A stretch of DNA of 64,000 nucleotides from Lyophyllum atratum (GCA_014905825.1 JACGCN010000003.1:62001-126000); one strand, 5' to 3'. Shown: positions 23,828-36,822, numbered from the stretch's first letter. The notes: generated by a model not told the origin, from the sequence alone. Numbers and translations are program-made.

Positions 23828-25664
23828 TCAGCCCATCGAGCGTTGAAAATCACGCGTCGCAGCATCCACCCCCTGAACAAACCCGTGCTCTAGATCATAA
23901 TGAAGTACTGTTGAGATTTCATCCTGCCGTCTTGAGCGCCGGGAAGCTTACCGTATTCCCAGTATCCCTTCCCGTGATCTTGCGTAGTCTGCCTTGCCCA
24001 CGCGCCTTTGAACCCCAGTTCCGTCACCCGCCCATACGGATCGTTGCTTGGGCTTGAATCGATGAAGACATACCCCGCGTCCCACCCCTTCACGAACCCA
24101 TCGCCGAAGCGCCAATGTTCATACTTCCCGGGATACTGAGCCCAGAATCGCGTATGTTCCTCTGTTTTCCAATAGTCAGCATCTTGCCAACAATTAAGAT
24201 GCCCACAGACCAAGTGCCTTCTCCTTCTCCTCATCTCTCGCCTTCACCCTCCTCTCCTTGTCTTTTCTGACCTCGCCCTTCTTCCGCAACCCCACTCGAT
24301 CAGGGAACACACCGGCCCCGACCGCGTCCCTAAGACTCCATCCAGTATCCCCGCCCCACTGCTTCTTATACGTCCAGAAAAACCACCCGGCGCAGAACTT
24401 CTCATACAGCCCTAGCTGCGCTCGAACGTACGCGCCCTGCTCCTCAGGCGCACCCGTGAGTGAGCCAGGGTTAAGTGCGCCCGACCATTCACCAACGATA
24501 AGCCCACCACCTTTCCTGCCCAACTTCTCAGAGGCACGCGCAAGGGTTTGCGGGGTGTGACACGAGGGATCCGATAGCTGGCGAGTGTGCTCGGGTGCAG
24601 GAGTTTTGTTGTCGTCCGACGTGAAGCAGCGGTAGAGGTGGTGATCAAGGACGATCGGAGACTGGGTAAGAGAAGGAGGTAGCTTTTCGACGAAGGAGGT
24701 GTATTGGTCCGTGCGCCAGCATTCGCCGAGATAGAGGGGCATGGTAGGGCTGATGTCGCGGAGGGCTTCGATGGCGGAGGCGTACCAGCCTCGGAGGTCT
24801 GAGTCGCTCGATGGGTGGGGCTCGTTGAGGAGCTCGATGCCGATGATGTTGGTGAGTGGCGGGTCGTGTGACTGTGCGTGGCTCGTGAGGGCTTTCAGGA
24901 GGATACAGAGCACGTCGATTGTGTGTTTTCGGCTACGTTTGTCGCTGAAGAACTTCGCGGGTTCTGACGTCCCAGCGTGCGAATCACTATTCTGCTTGCC
25001 AGGAGCGGCATGGAGATCTGTCGGGGCGTAAGTTCAGGTTTGACATCCACCTTGCACGGCTTACCTATGAGGACACCAAGTCCATATCGATTTGCCGTCT
25101 CGATCGCTCGAAGAATCCTAACCCATGCACCCGAGAAGACGGACTCAAAATCACGAAACTGTGTTCCGTGGAGCACAGATGGATCCACTCCACATAGGTG
25201 ATAATACCCAATCTGATGATCGGTAGGGTTCATTTATCACCTCAACCAATGGGCAAATGCCACGTACCGGAATTCTGACCGCACTCATGCCGCGTTCTGC
25301 GATCCAAGCCCAATCTCCTTCCACAATCCAGTTGTCCCAATGTGCCTCAAGTGTTTCTCGAGCGTTTGAACCCCGTGCAACGTCGAGGTCGCTCTGAGCC
25401 GGCGAAGCCGCAGAATGATATGGATTGTCCGTGATCCAACGTTCGAGAACGAACCATGAGCCTAAAATGTCGTCCAGCTTCAATTGAATTGATACATATC
25501 GCGAGAAGAAAAGATATCGTACCGAGGTTGACGCCTCTCTGTTTTCGGTACTGATACAGAACAGAGTCTGATATATTCGAGGATAGATCACGTAGCACTG
25601 CATGTTCTGCGCGACTGTGAAGGCCACGCAGGTTCTCCTTCAACTTTTCTGTAAGTTTGTGCAT
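23828..25664 (-). CDS. Glycoside hydrolase family 5, exo-beta-1,3-glucanase-like
   Basis: Six exons (25664-25523, 25461-25268, 25212-25065, 25017-24211, 24161-23952, 23889-23828) join to 520 residues. Landmarks: RGVNLGSWFVLERWI near residue 42, DWAWIAERGMSAVRIP, IGYYHLCGVDPSVL, DLHAAPGKQN at 162, LLNEPHP with acid/base Glu227, LDHHLYRCF, VGEWSGAL with nucleophile Glu338, FFWTYKKQWGGDTGWSLRDA, and a C-terminal YPGKYEHWRFGDGFVKGW. This order is that of fungal GH5 glucanases acting on beta-1,3 or related glucans of the cell wall. No signal peptide is visible at the chosen start, so a cytosolic or unconventional location is likely. Length is normal and both catalytic Glu are present. Confidence 0.88.
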
Positions 25665-26165
25665 TTCGAAGAGGATGGCCGTGTGAGACAGCGACGTGAA
25701 CCATTTTGAAGTTCGTGGTTCACAGAGAGGTGTGATGACCGGTTTTGTTTGTCCAAGATGGTGAAGCCAAATGGGCCGGCTTGAGCCCGAACTACATTCC
25801 AAAAAGAATCGAAATATCTCCCTTACGTCGAAAGTTGACGTTCGTTCCAAAGTCCTCGATGCCTTCAAGTGCCAAATCATGAACACCAGAGACCCGATGC
25901 AGCCATCCCAAGTTTACTGACGAAAGTAAGTCTCCACCTTTACTATATTTATCTCCTGTTCATGAATTGAACGGATTACTTCTTCCAAGCCAATAAATGA
26001 GACAATAGTCTAGAATACAGCAGGTGAAAGTCATATAGTCCTACAGCTTCCCGGTGTGTTGTACCGTGTGCACCGCAACCTAGCTGATTCTTGACAGACC
26101 AGATCTATATCGTTTCTGCTCCTCCTCCGCCTTCATGATCTGGAGATGGACGACAAACGCACTTG
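25665..26165. other. Upstream region of the GH5 gene; no gene seen
   Basis: An open frame continues upstream of the GH5 start on the minus strand, but it lacks family similarity and is probably leader sequence. No motif seen. Confidence 0.4.
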
Positions 26166-26672
26166 CTAAGTTTCTGCATTCCTGTTCTCTGAAATGCGTA
26201 CATCAATTTGGGCGTCAAGTTTGTCAACCTCGCGAAGGCGCATAAGTATACGGACAGAGTTTCCGCAACAAAAATGTTGAAGCTCCTTCCAAGATGATAC
26301 AGACGCACGGAAAGTCTTCTCGCGGAGCTCCGCCGCTTGTAGTTGGAGCCTATGCCAATTAAGCGTTTAACTTCTCTCTGCCCAGGGATCGTCCTACCTC
26401 TGCAGTGCCGCCAGCATTCCAACTATCTCTTTTTCATTGTACTCTCCACATTCCATAGCGCCGTGGATACTGCGGACTTTTTCGTCGACGTGGTGGATAG
26501 CTGAGTCGAGGTGCCCCATGATGGTCTTTGGGTGGACGGCGCGACTGAGCGTCGTGATGAGGATGATGATGCCGGCGAGAATTGTCGTTACCTGGACCAG
26601 ATCCCTCGGCATGAGGGCGATCAAAGCTGGCCACATCAATGAGGTGGACGTGGAGCATACGTTGGACGCCAT
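26166..26672 (-). CDS. Small single-helix protein with a coiled-coil-like tail
   Basis: Exons 26672-26398 and 26349-26166 join over a 48-nt intron (GTAGGA...TAG) to 152 residues. One clear membrane helix (VTTILAGIIILITTLS) lies near residues 28-43. It is followed by a charged helical region (MGHLDSAIHHVDEKV, LQLQAAELREKTFRAS, LMRLREVDKLDAQIDV) suggestive of a coiled coil. No signal peptide cleavage site is obvious. I do not recognise the family; a membrane-anchored scaffold is one possibility. Intron phase and lack of stops support the model. Confidence 0.55.
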
Positions 26673-27583
26673 TTTGGTGCCTCCGAGATAGATGCGTATG
26701 ATCCTTTACCGGGTTCTATTTAACATAATGGAACTCGCCCCGTTTAGGTCCAAGACGTGAACAGCCATTAATGCCGTGTACGTTGCTGTTTATGGGGAGC
26801 CTCGGGGGCCAAAATTACGCAAGCTCGGATCCACCTCGAGCTGGTTTACAGGAGTGTCTCTTCCATATGTAAACAAGATATGCTGGACCCTTGACAGGAA
26901 AAGAACTTTGCACAGCGGACGGACACCCGTTCGAGCGTATCCAATGCCTGGTACAGTGACAGATGGTTTTCTGGAAACAGGATCCCCTGCAAAAGTTTCA
27001 ACGCTTAGACCTTCCGGATACAGTCGGTGCTTACCAGGGTGTGACGTCGCAGTAGGTGGCTCGGGTACATCGATGCAAAAAGTCGGACGAGACAAGGACA
27101 AGAAGGGAATGATAAAACATCATGATCATCTGATGGTCTTGATGGAATCTGATGGGATCGTAGTCGAAAAAGACCTGCCAAATACCTCGCAACAGATGGC
27201 GTGAAATCCGAACCCTCTCTTTCGTGGTTTTTCGCCCAAGGTTTCCGAGAGGGCACATTCTGACATCCAGTACATCGGCAGCGAGCGCTATCACCTGGCT
27301 TACTGAACCAGAATTCGGTGTTTCGAATCAGACCGTGGGATTTGGCCCCGAGCCACCTTGAGATGGTTCAAGACTTCTTAAACGCCAAGGAGAACTGGTG
27401 GCTACCGCCGCCTGTCTACACAGCAGCTCATACACCTCGGCCGAGCGTGGTATCATGTCTAGACGCGGGGATTTAGAGTATGCATAACCGATCCTAATCA
27501 CGAAGCTGCCATAAAAGTGGCTGCCTATGGATCTCCCTTTAGGATGCATCGAAGCATAAGCTTGTAAAGGATGGCGCCTGGAA
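26673..27583. other. No supported gene; weak open frames only
   Basis: A plus-strand frame of 142 codons (26776-27204) overlaps a minus-strand frame of similar length. Neither has a domain, helix or splice-consistent extension, so I cannot choose between them. Confidence 0.3.
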
Positions 27584-28129
27584 TTAGGTCTCAGCTGCGA
27601 GTACTTCTGGAGCGGAGAACATGCGCTGAGGTATTGCTACCCTGTACGCGTTAATCTCGGGGCTATCGGTCGCATCCGAGTCTCGCAGTCCTGCGTACCG
27701 GTCACGTAACCGAAGAATCTTTCTTGGGATGAAGTAACCATAGCAGATCGAGCCGGAGGTAGACTCCCCGTTATTGCCAGCGAACGAAATTTTTTCTCGA
27801 TGAAAGCCATCCGCACGGATACGCCGTAAAACGATATTTGCGAGTTCCAAGGTGACATCTCGGTGGGTCGAAAACGTGAAGTCAATCGTGTGTAGCACGC
27901 CGGACGCTCGCCGAGCCTCGCAAGCCCCAATCATGACCGTCACCACTCGGGCAACACTCTTTCCAAGAGAGTCGCTTATCAACTTCCGTTTCGTTGACTG
28001 GAAGACTGCAGAGGAAGACGTAGTTGAAATGTCGGTAAACGACCTCAGTACCCCATAGATTGTGGAGTGGATGGTATCTATCCTGTCTAGATACCAGAGG
28101 AAAAGTGCGAGGACAACCCTCGTATAATC
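27584..28129 (-). CDS. Unassigned protein with one N-terminal helix, start uncertain
   Basis: A minus-strand frame stays open from about 28129 to the stop at 27584 (about 180 codons). It begins with a hydrophobic segment (RVVLALFLWYLDRID) and continues with a Ser/Thr-rich stretch, then KISFAGNNGESTSG and a C-terminal segment ending SAPEVLAAET. An ATG (27982) exists only inside the frame, so earlier exons are probable but I could not place an acceptor. Composition is protein-like throughout. Family not recognised. Confidence 0.35.
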   Translation of the reverse strand, partial: DYTRVVLALFLWYLDRIDTIHSTIYGVLRSFTDISTTSSSAVFQSTKRKLISDSLGKSVARVVTVMIGACEARRASGVLHTIDFTFSTHRDVTLELANIVLRRIRADGFHREKISFAGNNGESTSGSICYGYFIPRKILRLRDRYAGLRDSDATDSPEINAYRVAIPQRMFSAPEVLAAET

Positions 28130-28480
28130 AGGTCACGCAGCTGAACAGACTCAACGTGATGCGCCTGAACTCGCGGCAGCGTGAATATATTGTCCTAGCC
28201 AGAGATCGCAGGTATAGTTTGTTGGCGGCCGCAGGTGTCACTGTCGAGGAGAGCAAAAGAGATTTGTTGGAACGCCCTGCACGTGGGCGTGGCAAAAGTT
28301 ACCCAGGATCACGATCATGCGCGTCACCTCACATTTACTGGCAAGTTTACTCGTCCATTTCAATTTTTACTGGACTGGCTTCGAACCAGACATCGCTAAT
28401 CTGAACACTTGAACCTATCAAGAAACGTACCCAGTCACCTTCCTGTTCACTAACTGAAGATCGTTTGTGGTAAGGGGCTG

Positions 28481-29253
28481 TCAAGCAGTCCTGGCCATCG
28501 CTGCATCCACGCGAGCTCTCCCTGAACTCTCCCAGTCATCCCAGCAAAGGCTTAGGACCACACTATCCCGTCCTTGTGCGTCTCGCCTCGGGTCCCCAGC
28601 TCTCCTCTCCCTACCATTTCCTCCCGTCTCCTTTCCTTCCGGTAGCACCCAATGCCATCTCAAGACCCCCTCTTTCGAAAAGCCCATCCTCTCTGCTGCC
28701 TTGAGACTTGGCGCGTTCAGAGGGCTAGCTTTCCACACTACTCGGCGCAGACCAAGCCCGCCCTCGGATGGGAGATCGAGAGCGTAATGCAGGAGGAGCC
28801 CGATCGCATTCGATGTGACGTGTGTCCGCTGAAATCTCGGAGATATCAGGACGAAGGCTATCTCGGCATGCAGATTGTCTGCTGAGGCGTCGGCGAATCC
28901 GATCACACCTGCAAGTGCGCCGTCTACGTCCCCTGTCTCCTGTGCCTTGGTCTTATCGTATACCGCGAACAGGACGCACGCGGGGTTAGGGTGAATGCGA
29001 TTTTCAACAAGGGTTGAATTGAATTCTTCGGGAGTGAGATAGGGGCCCCACGGGAAGTTGTCGTACGACGGGCTTGGGATCGCGAAGAATTCCTTCAGAT
29101 GTTTTGCTGGCTATTGCATATGCGAGTTAGCTCTAGTTCAAACGTGTAATAGTAAAGGCGCTCAACGAGAAATGGGGTGAGTTTGAGCCGTTCATTTTCC
29201 AAGTCTTTCACTGGAAAGCAGAAGTTGACGTCGTATTCTTCCAGAGTCGACAT
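28481..29253 (-). CDS. GNAT-family N-acetyltransferase (RimJ/RimL type)
   Basis: Exons 29253-29167 and 29110-28481 join (donor GTTGAG, acceptor TAG, 56-nt intron) to 238 residues. The order DLENERLKLTPFL, a central GVIGFADAS strand, RFQRTHVTSNAIGLLL (acetyl-CoA loop region) and NAPSLKAAERMGFSKEGVLR is typical of RimJ/RimL-type GNAT enzymes, which acetylate protein N-termini or small molecules. The substrate cannot be told. The start at 29253 fits the family; the frame is open 34 codons further upstream to 29355. The donor is non-consensus but gives the only frame-keeping junction. The C-terminal extension is rich in Arg and Gly. Probably cytosolic. Confidence 0.8.
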
Positions 29254-32200
29254 GGCTTCAAGTTTTAGCGCTGAGGATATGTCACCTTTTAATGATGGCC
29301 AAAAGATGACTCCATCGGGCCGGTGTTCAACAGACTCCGGCGGTTTAGTGGCCATGCGGTCTTATCTGATGCCTACCATAGCCCAGCTCGCGGACAGAAC
29401 GTGTGCTCCGTCGCCGAGCAAATTCTTATGCCCTTCTCGGAAGAATGGTGGTCGGAACGCAAGTTCACACTACCGCAGGCGCTTCGAAGTTTTCCACTGC
29501 GCCTTGTGAACATGTGGAGCGCCCGACGGTATAAGATGCCGAAGAATCTTGGGGGGTCGCGTATTGCGGAACTCGACCACGGCTTGCAGTGTACACCGCT
29601 CATCACCGATAGTTTGGATCCGTCATCACGACAGGCGGGCGTGCTTTCGTAGACGTTCGAGACAATAAAGTAGGTCATTTGTGCGTTACCGTCAAGGTTT
29701 TGATAGGACATTTTTGGTTGGAATACCAGGAGTTAAATTGTCCCGGCGAGCTACGGGGACTACCGCTCGAGTACGATGCGCAACCTGCATCACTCCAACT
29801 ACCCCCTCGTATGTTCGTAGCCTCGTTCGTTTCGTTTCGCCACCTATCAGGAACAATAAACCTGGTAGCACGGAATCCAAGGCCAATCCGAGTAGGTTTG
29901 GGCCTGACCCAGACCCATGTCGACCGAGGAGCGATCCATACCCTATGGTCCATTTGAGTGATAGGGTACGGCGAACAAGGCAAATCTTTCTAATCGTCAA
30001 GAGTATCCTAGTCTTAAGAAAGATCAAGGTGGTGAGGTAGGAAATCGGAAGATGAGGTCAATTCTAAGGTAAGATTCGTGACACGACGCCCGGCAAGTAA
30101 CGGTTATACAGGGTTCCATCTTAGACCAATTCTCAGCCAAGGCGGTGGAGGCCTTTCTGATGTTCAAAGTCGAACCGGCTTGGGCGCCCTCGGGTCAATA
30201 AGATCGCGAATAGTCCATTGGTTGCAGCATGCCAGACTCTTACTCTGGACACGATTTCATGAGCTAAGGCATTGTACCAAGTAGACAACTTCAAAGTCAT
30301 ATCGCGTCGTTCTTGTCTCGAGAAACGATATCTACAGTCCGTTGGCCTTTGGCTTGTACGTATATGTATTCTTCCATTTCTAAGTTATCAATCGCAGAGA
30401 GAGCCTTGCCGTCATACACGAATCTCCAGCACTATCTGTGTGGATGAGCTTCACGCGCTCGAAATTCTACCCCAACATAGGGAAAGAAAGGGCTTGCTTG
30501 GCAGAACTCTAGCGACAGACCTCGATTGTACCCTGACTCAAATGTTACATGAGATGCTTCCGAAACGGTTGGTATCTTCTTGATAGGTCGATTTCAGCAA
30601 ACATATTGACGGTAGCTCTTGATGATGCAGGACGCCATAAGCCTGCTGGCTATGTCAAGCCCTGACGCCATGAACAGTGCGAGATCAAATCGAGGAAACT
30701 TGGGCGCATGTACGGCTTGAGGAGCACTAGCATCGATGAACGTCTCAGACAAAAGATCCCGAAGGCAAGATGATCATTGGAAGACAGTACGGCAGACAGG
30801 ATCATCTGAGGCTTGATGAATCCGTCACAGATTGCTGACCTATATCAATATTTTGTTCATGGAAGGCGCAAAGTGCTATGAGGCGCACGAAGGTCAACGA
30901 TCGGAATGGTATGCTCCTCGGTTTTAGACACAAGGCAGAAAGAAGCTGGCGCATGAGGGAATATTGCTACACGCACGAGTTCTCCAATCCCCGCAAGGCT
31001 CGAAGTCGATGATATTCCGAGCGGCATGATTATATGAACTTGCACCTGATAAAAATCGCGGAGGAACAAGTGTGTTCAAGTAAGGTTTCGTTCTAAGCTA
31101 GACGTTGTCGACATCGACATATGACCTGATACGCCAGGTGCACCTGCTGGAGCGAGATATCGGTGGTTTCTAACTGAAGACACTTCCCAGCCAATATGTA
31201 TGGGACAACATTGACGCTTGGCAGCATGCCGAAAATAGAGCGGGCGTGACTCTAGGTCTGGCGACTGCCTGTCCGTGCAAATTGTATCAAGTTATGTCAA
31301 GCCGCTGATGCGACCGCGAGACACAGGAAAGAGAAAAGGCAAAAGGCATCCAGTCCGTAACCTGAAAGTTGAAATGAACCCAGAAAGGTAGGGGCTCATT
31401 TTAGTGACTAGGTAGCGTGGTCATTCGCCTGCACCAAAAAGGGATCGAAAACCAGGTTGAGTCTTGAAAATGCTGTTCTGTTGTCGCCGAGATGGGCTGG
31501 AGACCAGCAGAGGATACTAAGATACAATTTCGAAGAGCCCATGTTGAGATAAGGTGCTCCGGTCTTGACGCACATCAGAATCAGAATGATTAGCATTTTT
31601 GAATCCGCTTCGAATTTGAAAAGAACATCATACATGTCATATCATAGATCGACTTCAGATTAGATTCAACATCAAATTCGGTGATAGACAGTCGAAGGAA
31701 GTGGCGGTATTTGAAGAATGCATGAGGGTGTTGCTCGTGAGTCGTAAATTTCATGAGGTAGGGAAACCAAGTTGAGTCAGCAACGTCTTGAGAAACACTT
31801 GCGTCACTGTTTGGCTTTGATGTCCAACACCATGTACGAATCATGTTCAGCAGCGAAGCCCTTGAACAGCCGTACATCTTGAACAACGATCATCTCATCA
31901 TAGCTTTACGATCTAGGATACCTAATGGTCCATTCGAGATGATCAGTAAGGTCTGTGTTCGTTTAAAAATGCAGAGTATATGCTTTGAACCATCAGTCGA
32001 TGTTGAGTTGGTGGCAGGATTCAAATGCTTTACGCGGTTTTTTACAGTTGACCTACACCTGTCGCGTGTCTACGATGCTTGTCTGAGGACGCTCTTCGTT
32101 CGGTGCATTCGAATCACAGAAGAATCATCTATGAGACTATTCAACTTGGTTTCATTTTCAAGGGAATTCCTGTGAGGTTGTCCACTTCCTCGCTCAAATT

Positions 32201-32795
32201 GCACGCTAACAATTACTGACCTCAGCCTCATGGACTCTTCGCACGCCAATCCCTGCTTTAGACATGCAGCTTCAATTTCGTTTATCTTCCTCCAGGCTCC
32301 TAGAGTGCGGTCTATCGGAGGATCTCCTGTAAATCCTTAGAGGGTGTGCGTCATCTCCCTCTGTTACGACCACGAACGTCGATCTTATCGCTATATCCAT
32401 TCAAGCAGACCTATCATTGAATCTACACCTCAATTCGGTCGTACAAGCCGATACAGCCTTGTCCGGATGAACCTATCGCGATCATGATTTTGAACTAGTA
32501 GAGAAATGAAAGTCACGTGAATACTCCGAGGGAGAATCAGTGGCGAGTCGATTGTCAGGTCCAGGCAAGAGGATTGGGATAACTTGTATTCTCAAGTTGT
32601 TCGCGATAGGTATACTTCACTGGAACGACTATTTTTGTGCTATTTCTCATCAAAGCTCCGCCCAGGTACTGGATGTCGCCCGTGTCCTGTGTCCTTACCC
32701 ATAGGTTCGTCTCCATAGTTCTTCACCCCAACCCTCGAGGAAGGCAAAAAGGGTTGCTTACGGAACAGTACTGATTCAGCTTTCTGTTCCTTTAG
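29254..32795. other. Long stretch without a supported gene
   Basis: Frames on both strands, for example 29323-29652 (plus) and 31590-31886 (minus), show no recognisable domain. The right part should hold the N-terminal half of the FAD monooxygenase if that gene were complete, but no GxGxxG nucleotide-binding motif was found in any frame. Confidence 0.35.
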
Positions 32796-33598
32796 AGATG
32801 ACAGCGACATCGAAGAGGGCTGGTCGTTCCCCGGCAAGATCGACGATGTCCTGGATGTCGTTCATGGTTGGGATGCACGTTGTTCAGCAGTTCTGTCCAA
32901 GGCACCATCATTTGTCGATTGGAAGCTCGTTCATCGCGATCCCCTGCCCACCTGGGTCAGCACGACGGGTCGTCTGGTTCTCATCGGCGACGCGGCTCAC
33001 CCATTCCTGCCGTAAGATCCCTGTTTTTAACTGAACTCTATCATCCGCTCACTACAGGATTATCAAATATTCCGGCTGTTCGTTTATCCCTCGGATTTCA
33101 TTGTCTTCCGAATTTTCTATATGATGACACCTCCATTCTGCGCGTAGGACGAGCATTCAGGGCGCATCACAGGCCGTGGAGGATGGCGTCACTTTGGCTG
33201 TCACACTACAGCTCGCGGGGAAGACCAAGGTACCACTTGCTGTCAGGAGCTGGGAACATCTAAGGTATGTATCGTCTCGCTCATGTATATATATCCTGCC
33301 TCGGCCATCTGTTCATCAGAGGCCGGGGTGCCGGAGTTTCCTCACATACCGACACTTTTTGACGCGTATCACGTTTGGTTTGGGAAGATATCAGCGGGTG
33401 CGACTCGCTCAGCTTATGGGCGAATCGACACGAGACAAGTGGCATCGCAATACCACCGATTCCCATGGTCAAGACTTGGATCTACCGAGACCAGAATGGT
33501 TGTTCGCGTTTGATGCTGAACGACATGCATATGACGCGTACGAGCAGGTCTCGCGAGACATACGAGAAGGCGGGTACAAACGGCCTACACTGCCCTAA
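32796..33598 (+). pseudogene. FAD-dependent monooxygenase, C-terminal half only
   Basis: Three in-phase exons (32796-33011, 33148-33264, 33388-33598) encode about 180 residues of a salicylate hydroxylase-like flavoprotein. Visible are a DDSDIEEGW linker, VDWKLVHRDPLPTWV, the second FAD motif GRLVLIGDAAHPFLP, then TSIQGASQAVEDGVTLAVTL and the C-terminal helix with YQRVRLAQLM. These enzymes hydroxylate aromatic compounds with NAD(P)H. The N-terminal Rossmann GxGxxG motif and the DG motif are not found upstream. The preserved part has no stop, so either the gene is recently truncated or its first exons are too diverged for me to see. Called a pseudogene with that reservation. Confidence 0.65.
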
Positions 33599-36193
33599 CC
33601 AAATGCGATGATCCCAGAGTATACGGCGGCCGGTTGGGCAGACAGGTATGGACCCTTGTCGAGATGCTTCCTTCCGTAAGCCTCGCTAATAAATGTATTA
33701 CAGCCTGCTTCTTTCCAGACTGTAGCGTGCGTGGGCAGGACTTGTACCAATATTCCTTGATATCCGGCCTTCGTCACCTATGTGTATGAATTCGAGCGCG
33801 AAATCTTAGATGAAGACCCTGACGTATGTGCGTGTGCGTTTAAACCTACTGATGGGCATCATGGCCTATGCTTCTCGCGAACGCCGAACCACGTCACCGA
33901 ACCGAACTGCCGTGAGCATCGAGTGTCCAGTCTCTGGATATCCTTGGAAGCTTCAAGTGCTTCGCGAAGTCTCTCACAATTGTGCAGACGTAAGCTTGCG
34001 TGTGGAGCGCTTACCCTAACAGCCACCAGTTCCTCGACCGATGGATACCTGATCCGCATCCATCATCGTCCTGCCTTCGACCCCATCATCAATACTGACT
34101 AGACAGAAACTCGACATCTGGGGCGATGCGACCACCTGTCTTTATCTATGGTAGAAGATATTTCGACAATGCCTCGGAACCCCTTCTTCGGGCATTGGGC
34201 AGAGGTAGATGTTCCAGATGTGACGAGGCCCCTGATATCAGACGCGATTGCCCAACTCTCATTTGCAGTTCGCTCAGCACAGAACTATCGCGTTGACGTT
34301 CACAGAATCACAGTCGCGATCTGCGGCTAGATCACGGACTCGCAATCACAAATCAGCGAACTAGCGAATCAGGATGGGCAATCATATCACCGAAGCAGCC
34401 CAAGGAGATTGCACGATTATAAGTGCAGCATCCGCATATGTAGCGTGCATGGCCACGTACCTGTCGACATCTCGCGCCCATCAGGCATCAGTAACCACAT
34501 CATGCGGTAAATCCGACTTGATGTACGTATAATGTATGCATGCTCAGATGTTGGTGCGTATATCTATTACCATCGTTCGCATGCATCTTGAGCTCACTTC
34601 AAACGGGAACGTGCGTCGTTACTCTGTCACTGATCTGAGTTTCGACGGGGGAAGCGCCCTTGTACTCTTCGCCATACTGTTCCAGCAGTCTTACCCCACG
34701 CCGATAATTAAATCAATGATAAACAATTATAACACAGAATCCGGGACCTTGAACTCTGACCGTGGCTGTTGGAGCGACTCGGGACCTCGCTCCTGCGCGC
34801 GCGTCATACAAGGCTCGGGTTTGGCATCCAACATACAGACGATCCAATCCACTTGTCAAAATCCAGGGCCCGGCGCTATGCTCCGCTTGAATGATGTGCC
34901 AGCGGACAAGGGGAGGAGTAGATCTAGGACGCGCGAAAACCCCGCAACCAAAAACATACGGCATTCCATTGGGAAAGGCATATCGAACCATCCTTGGAGA
35001 CCGGTGTTATTGTGCGGGTTTAGAATACCGTTCCCATCCGCATCCCACTGCACTTCTCCTTACCCTTCCAAGGGTTATCCAGGTACTGACTACGTACCCG
35101 CCGACACAGATATCGACTTTCATGCAAGATGTCGACATCCACACTATGTTGGCGTCTGACACTGCGTGACAGACCGGAATAGAAGCGAGCTGCGGAGATC
35201 CTTGTCCACTGCCCATACCGCCTTCCAAAGTATGTGACCCCTTGCCTAAAGTTCCGTCATGGAGAGCACTCGGGGAGGTTGTTCGGGCACGGGGATGAGC
35301 CTTCCCCATCGACAACAAGGTGCACCTACGATGTAAGTAACCGTGGTCAGCCAAGACCCTGTGACGACTACCTCCGTCGCGGACGCAAAAGTCCATCAGG
35401 ATTCATAAGCCGGGTCACTGACGCGCGAGCCAAGCCATAATATGACTCCGTGGATGAAATGACATCTCGTCTGATCATGAATTTAGAACGCGCCTTATCT
35501 GCAATCGATCCCCCACGTACATACTCATACTGCCCCCGCCTCTTCTCCGAGCAGAAATATGTAGCAAGCGCCTCCAGGTGCCTTCCGAAGGCGCCTGTGT
35601 TTACAACCTCAATCTGTGGGGTGTGGTTTGCAATCTAGCCGTCTCTTCTTGCCGGGCCTTGGCTCGAGCTCGTGGCATGCATCACGGGCCCACTCAGCAA
35701 ACGGGTCAAATGGTTGCTCGGCGGATCAATAAGCACACATCGTGATCAGGGCTTCGATCAGAGGACCTGGGAGCAGCAGAAGCACCCCCCTATCGCACCC
35801 CCTGGTCCCATCATCGATCATATGGGCGATTCGTCCGCGTAGAGGGACTGGGAGGCTTCTGGATTGCCGGGTGTGGTTAGCCGAGGGTGAACTGGAATGG
35901 CGTGCCTTGCAGCTGCATGCCGACTCGCAAGGGGGGTGAACCTGTGTGGTGAAAATTTATCTTCTTCTTCTTCGTTTGGGTGTTTCTGGTGTGGTGCTAG
36001 CGGCTCGGGGAGGGGCGGGAGGGAGAGAGGGCCGCGGAGTGATGTGATGGATATGAGTGCTTCTCCCACTTAGGGAAGTACTTCTCGCGTTTTGTCAGAA
36101 ATCGTAGGAGGAGATCTACACAGGATGCATCTTACCCTTGCAAGTTGCCTTGAGCCCACAATAGTCGAATACGGCACAAACGCGAAAGGACAT
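33599..36193. other. No supported gene
   Basis: The longest frame is 34536-35159 on the plus strand (207 codons). It lacks any domain, helix or compositional sign of coding, and the minus strand carries an overlapping frame of 129 codons. I leave both unassigned. Confidence 0.3.
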
Positions 36194-36431
36194 GCTTCTC
36201 GCGTCCCGCTAGCCTCAGCGTCAGTGCCCACAAAAGATACCCAGTAGAGTGATGATCCCTCCAACGCGATGGTCCTCAACAAATCAGCCGCATCACCCAT
36301 TCGCCACAAGCTTCCCGTTCTTCCAAATCTGATGAACAACTTCTTCTGGAATTTCTTCATCGCGTGGCAAGTCCTCTTCAAAGCTCGTCGTACCCAAGGA
36401 CCCACCGTAGATACAGATAAAGCGCGAGACC
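36194..36431. repeat. Direct repeat pair, copy 1
   Basis: About 240 bp beginning GCTTCTCGCG match 36601-36822 in the same orientation, with small gaps. A third short match to the start of the unit is near 36079. On the minus strand the unit could encode GDAADLLRTIALEGS, a frame also kept in copy 2, so an old gene fragment is possible. Confidence 0.65.
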
Positions 36432-36600
36432 GGGCCCCGAGACGGGCCAGCCTGTGTGTAGGTCGAACCCAGTAAGCCCCGCGCCTTCCCTACGGGCCAC
36501 AACACCTACCTACACATTTTCCTAGGAGTACTTCCTAGCGTCTGTAGGGCGTAGTTATAATATCAATTTCTTTATGGACCCATAGCCACATCGCAGGCGA

Positions 36601-36822
36601 ACTTCTCGCGAGCGTTAGTGCCCACAAAAAAATACCCAGTAAAGTGATCCCTCCAACGCGATGATGGTCACCAACAAATCACCCGCATCACCCCTTCGCC
36701 ACAAGCGCCCCTCGAAGCCTTCCCGCTCTTCCAAATCTGATGAACACCGAAAAGTTCGTCTAGCGACACAGAACCCCAAGGACCCACCGCAGACACATAT
36801 TACAGATAAAGCGCGAGAACTC
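36601..36822. repeat. Direct repeat pair, copy 2
   Basis: Partner of 36194-36431. Shared words include GTGCCCACAAAA, CCTCCAACGCGATG, TTCCAAATCTGATGAACA and ACAGATAAAGCGCGAGA. Insertions and deletions break any common reading frame. Confidence 0.65.

Noticed and set aside
34536..35159. Plus-strand frame of 207 codons as a gene
   Set aside because: Composition is not protein-like, there is no motif, and frames of comparable length overlap on the other strand.
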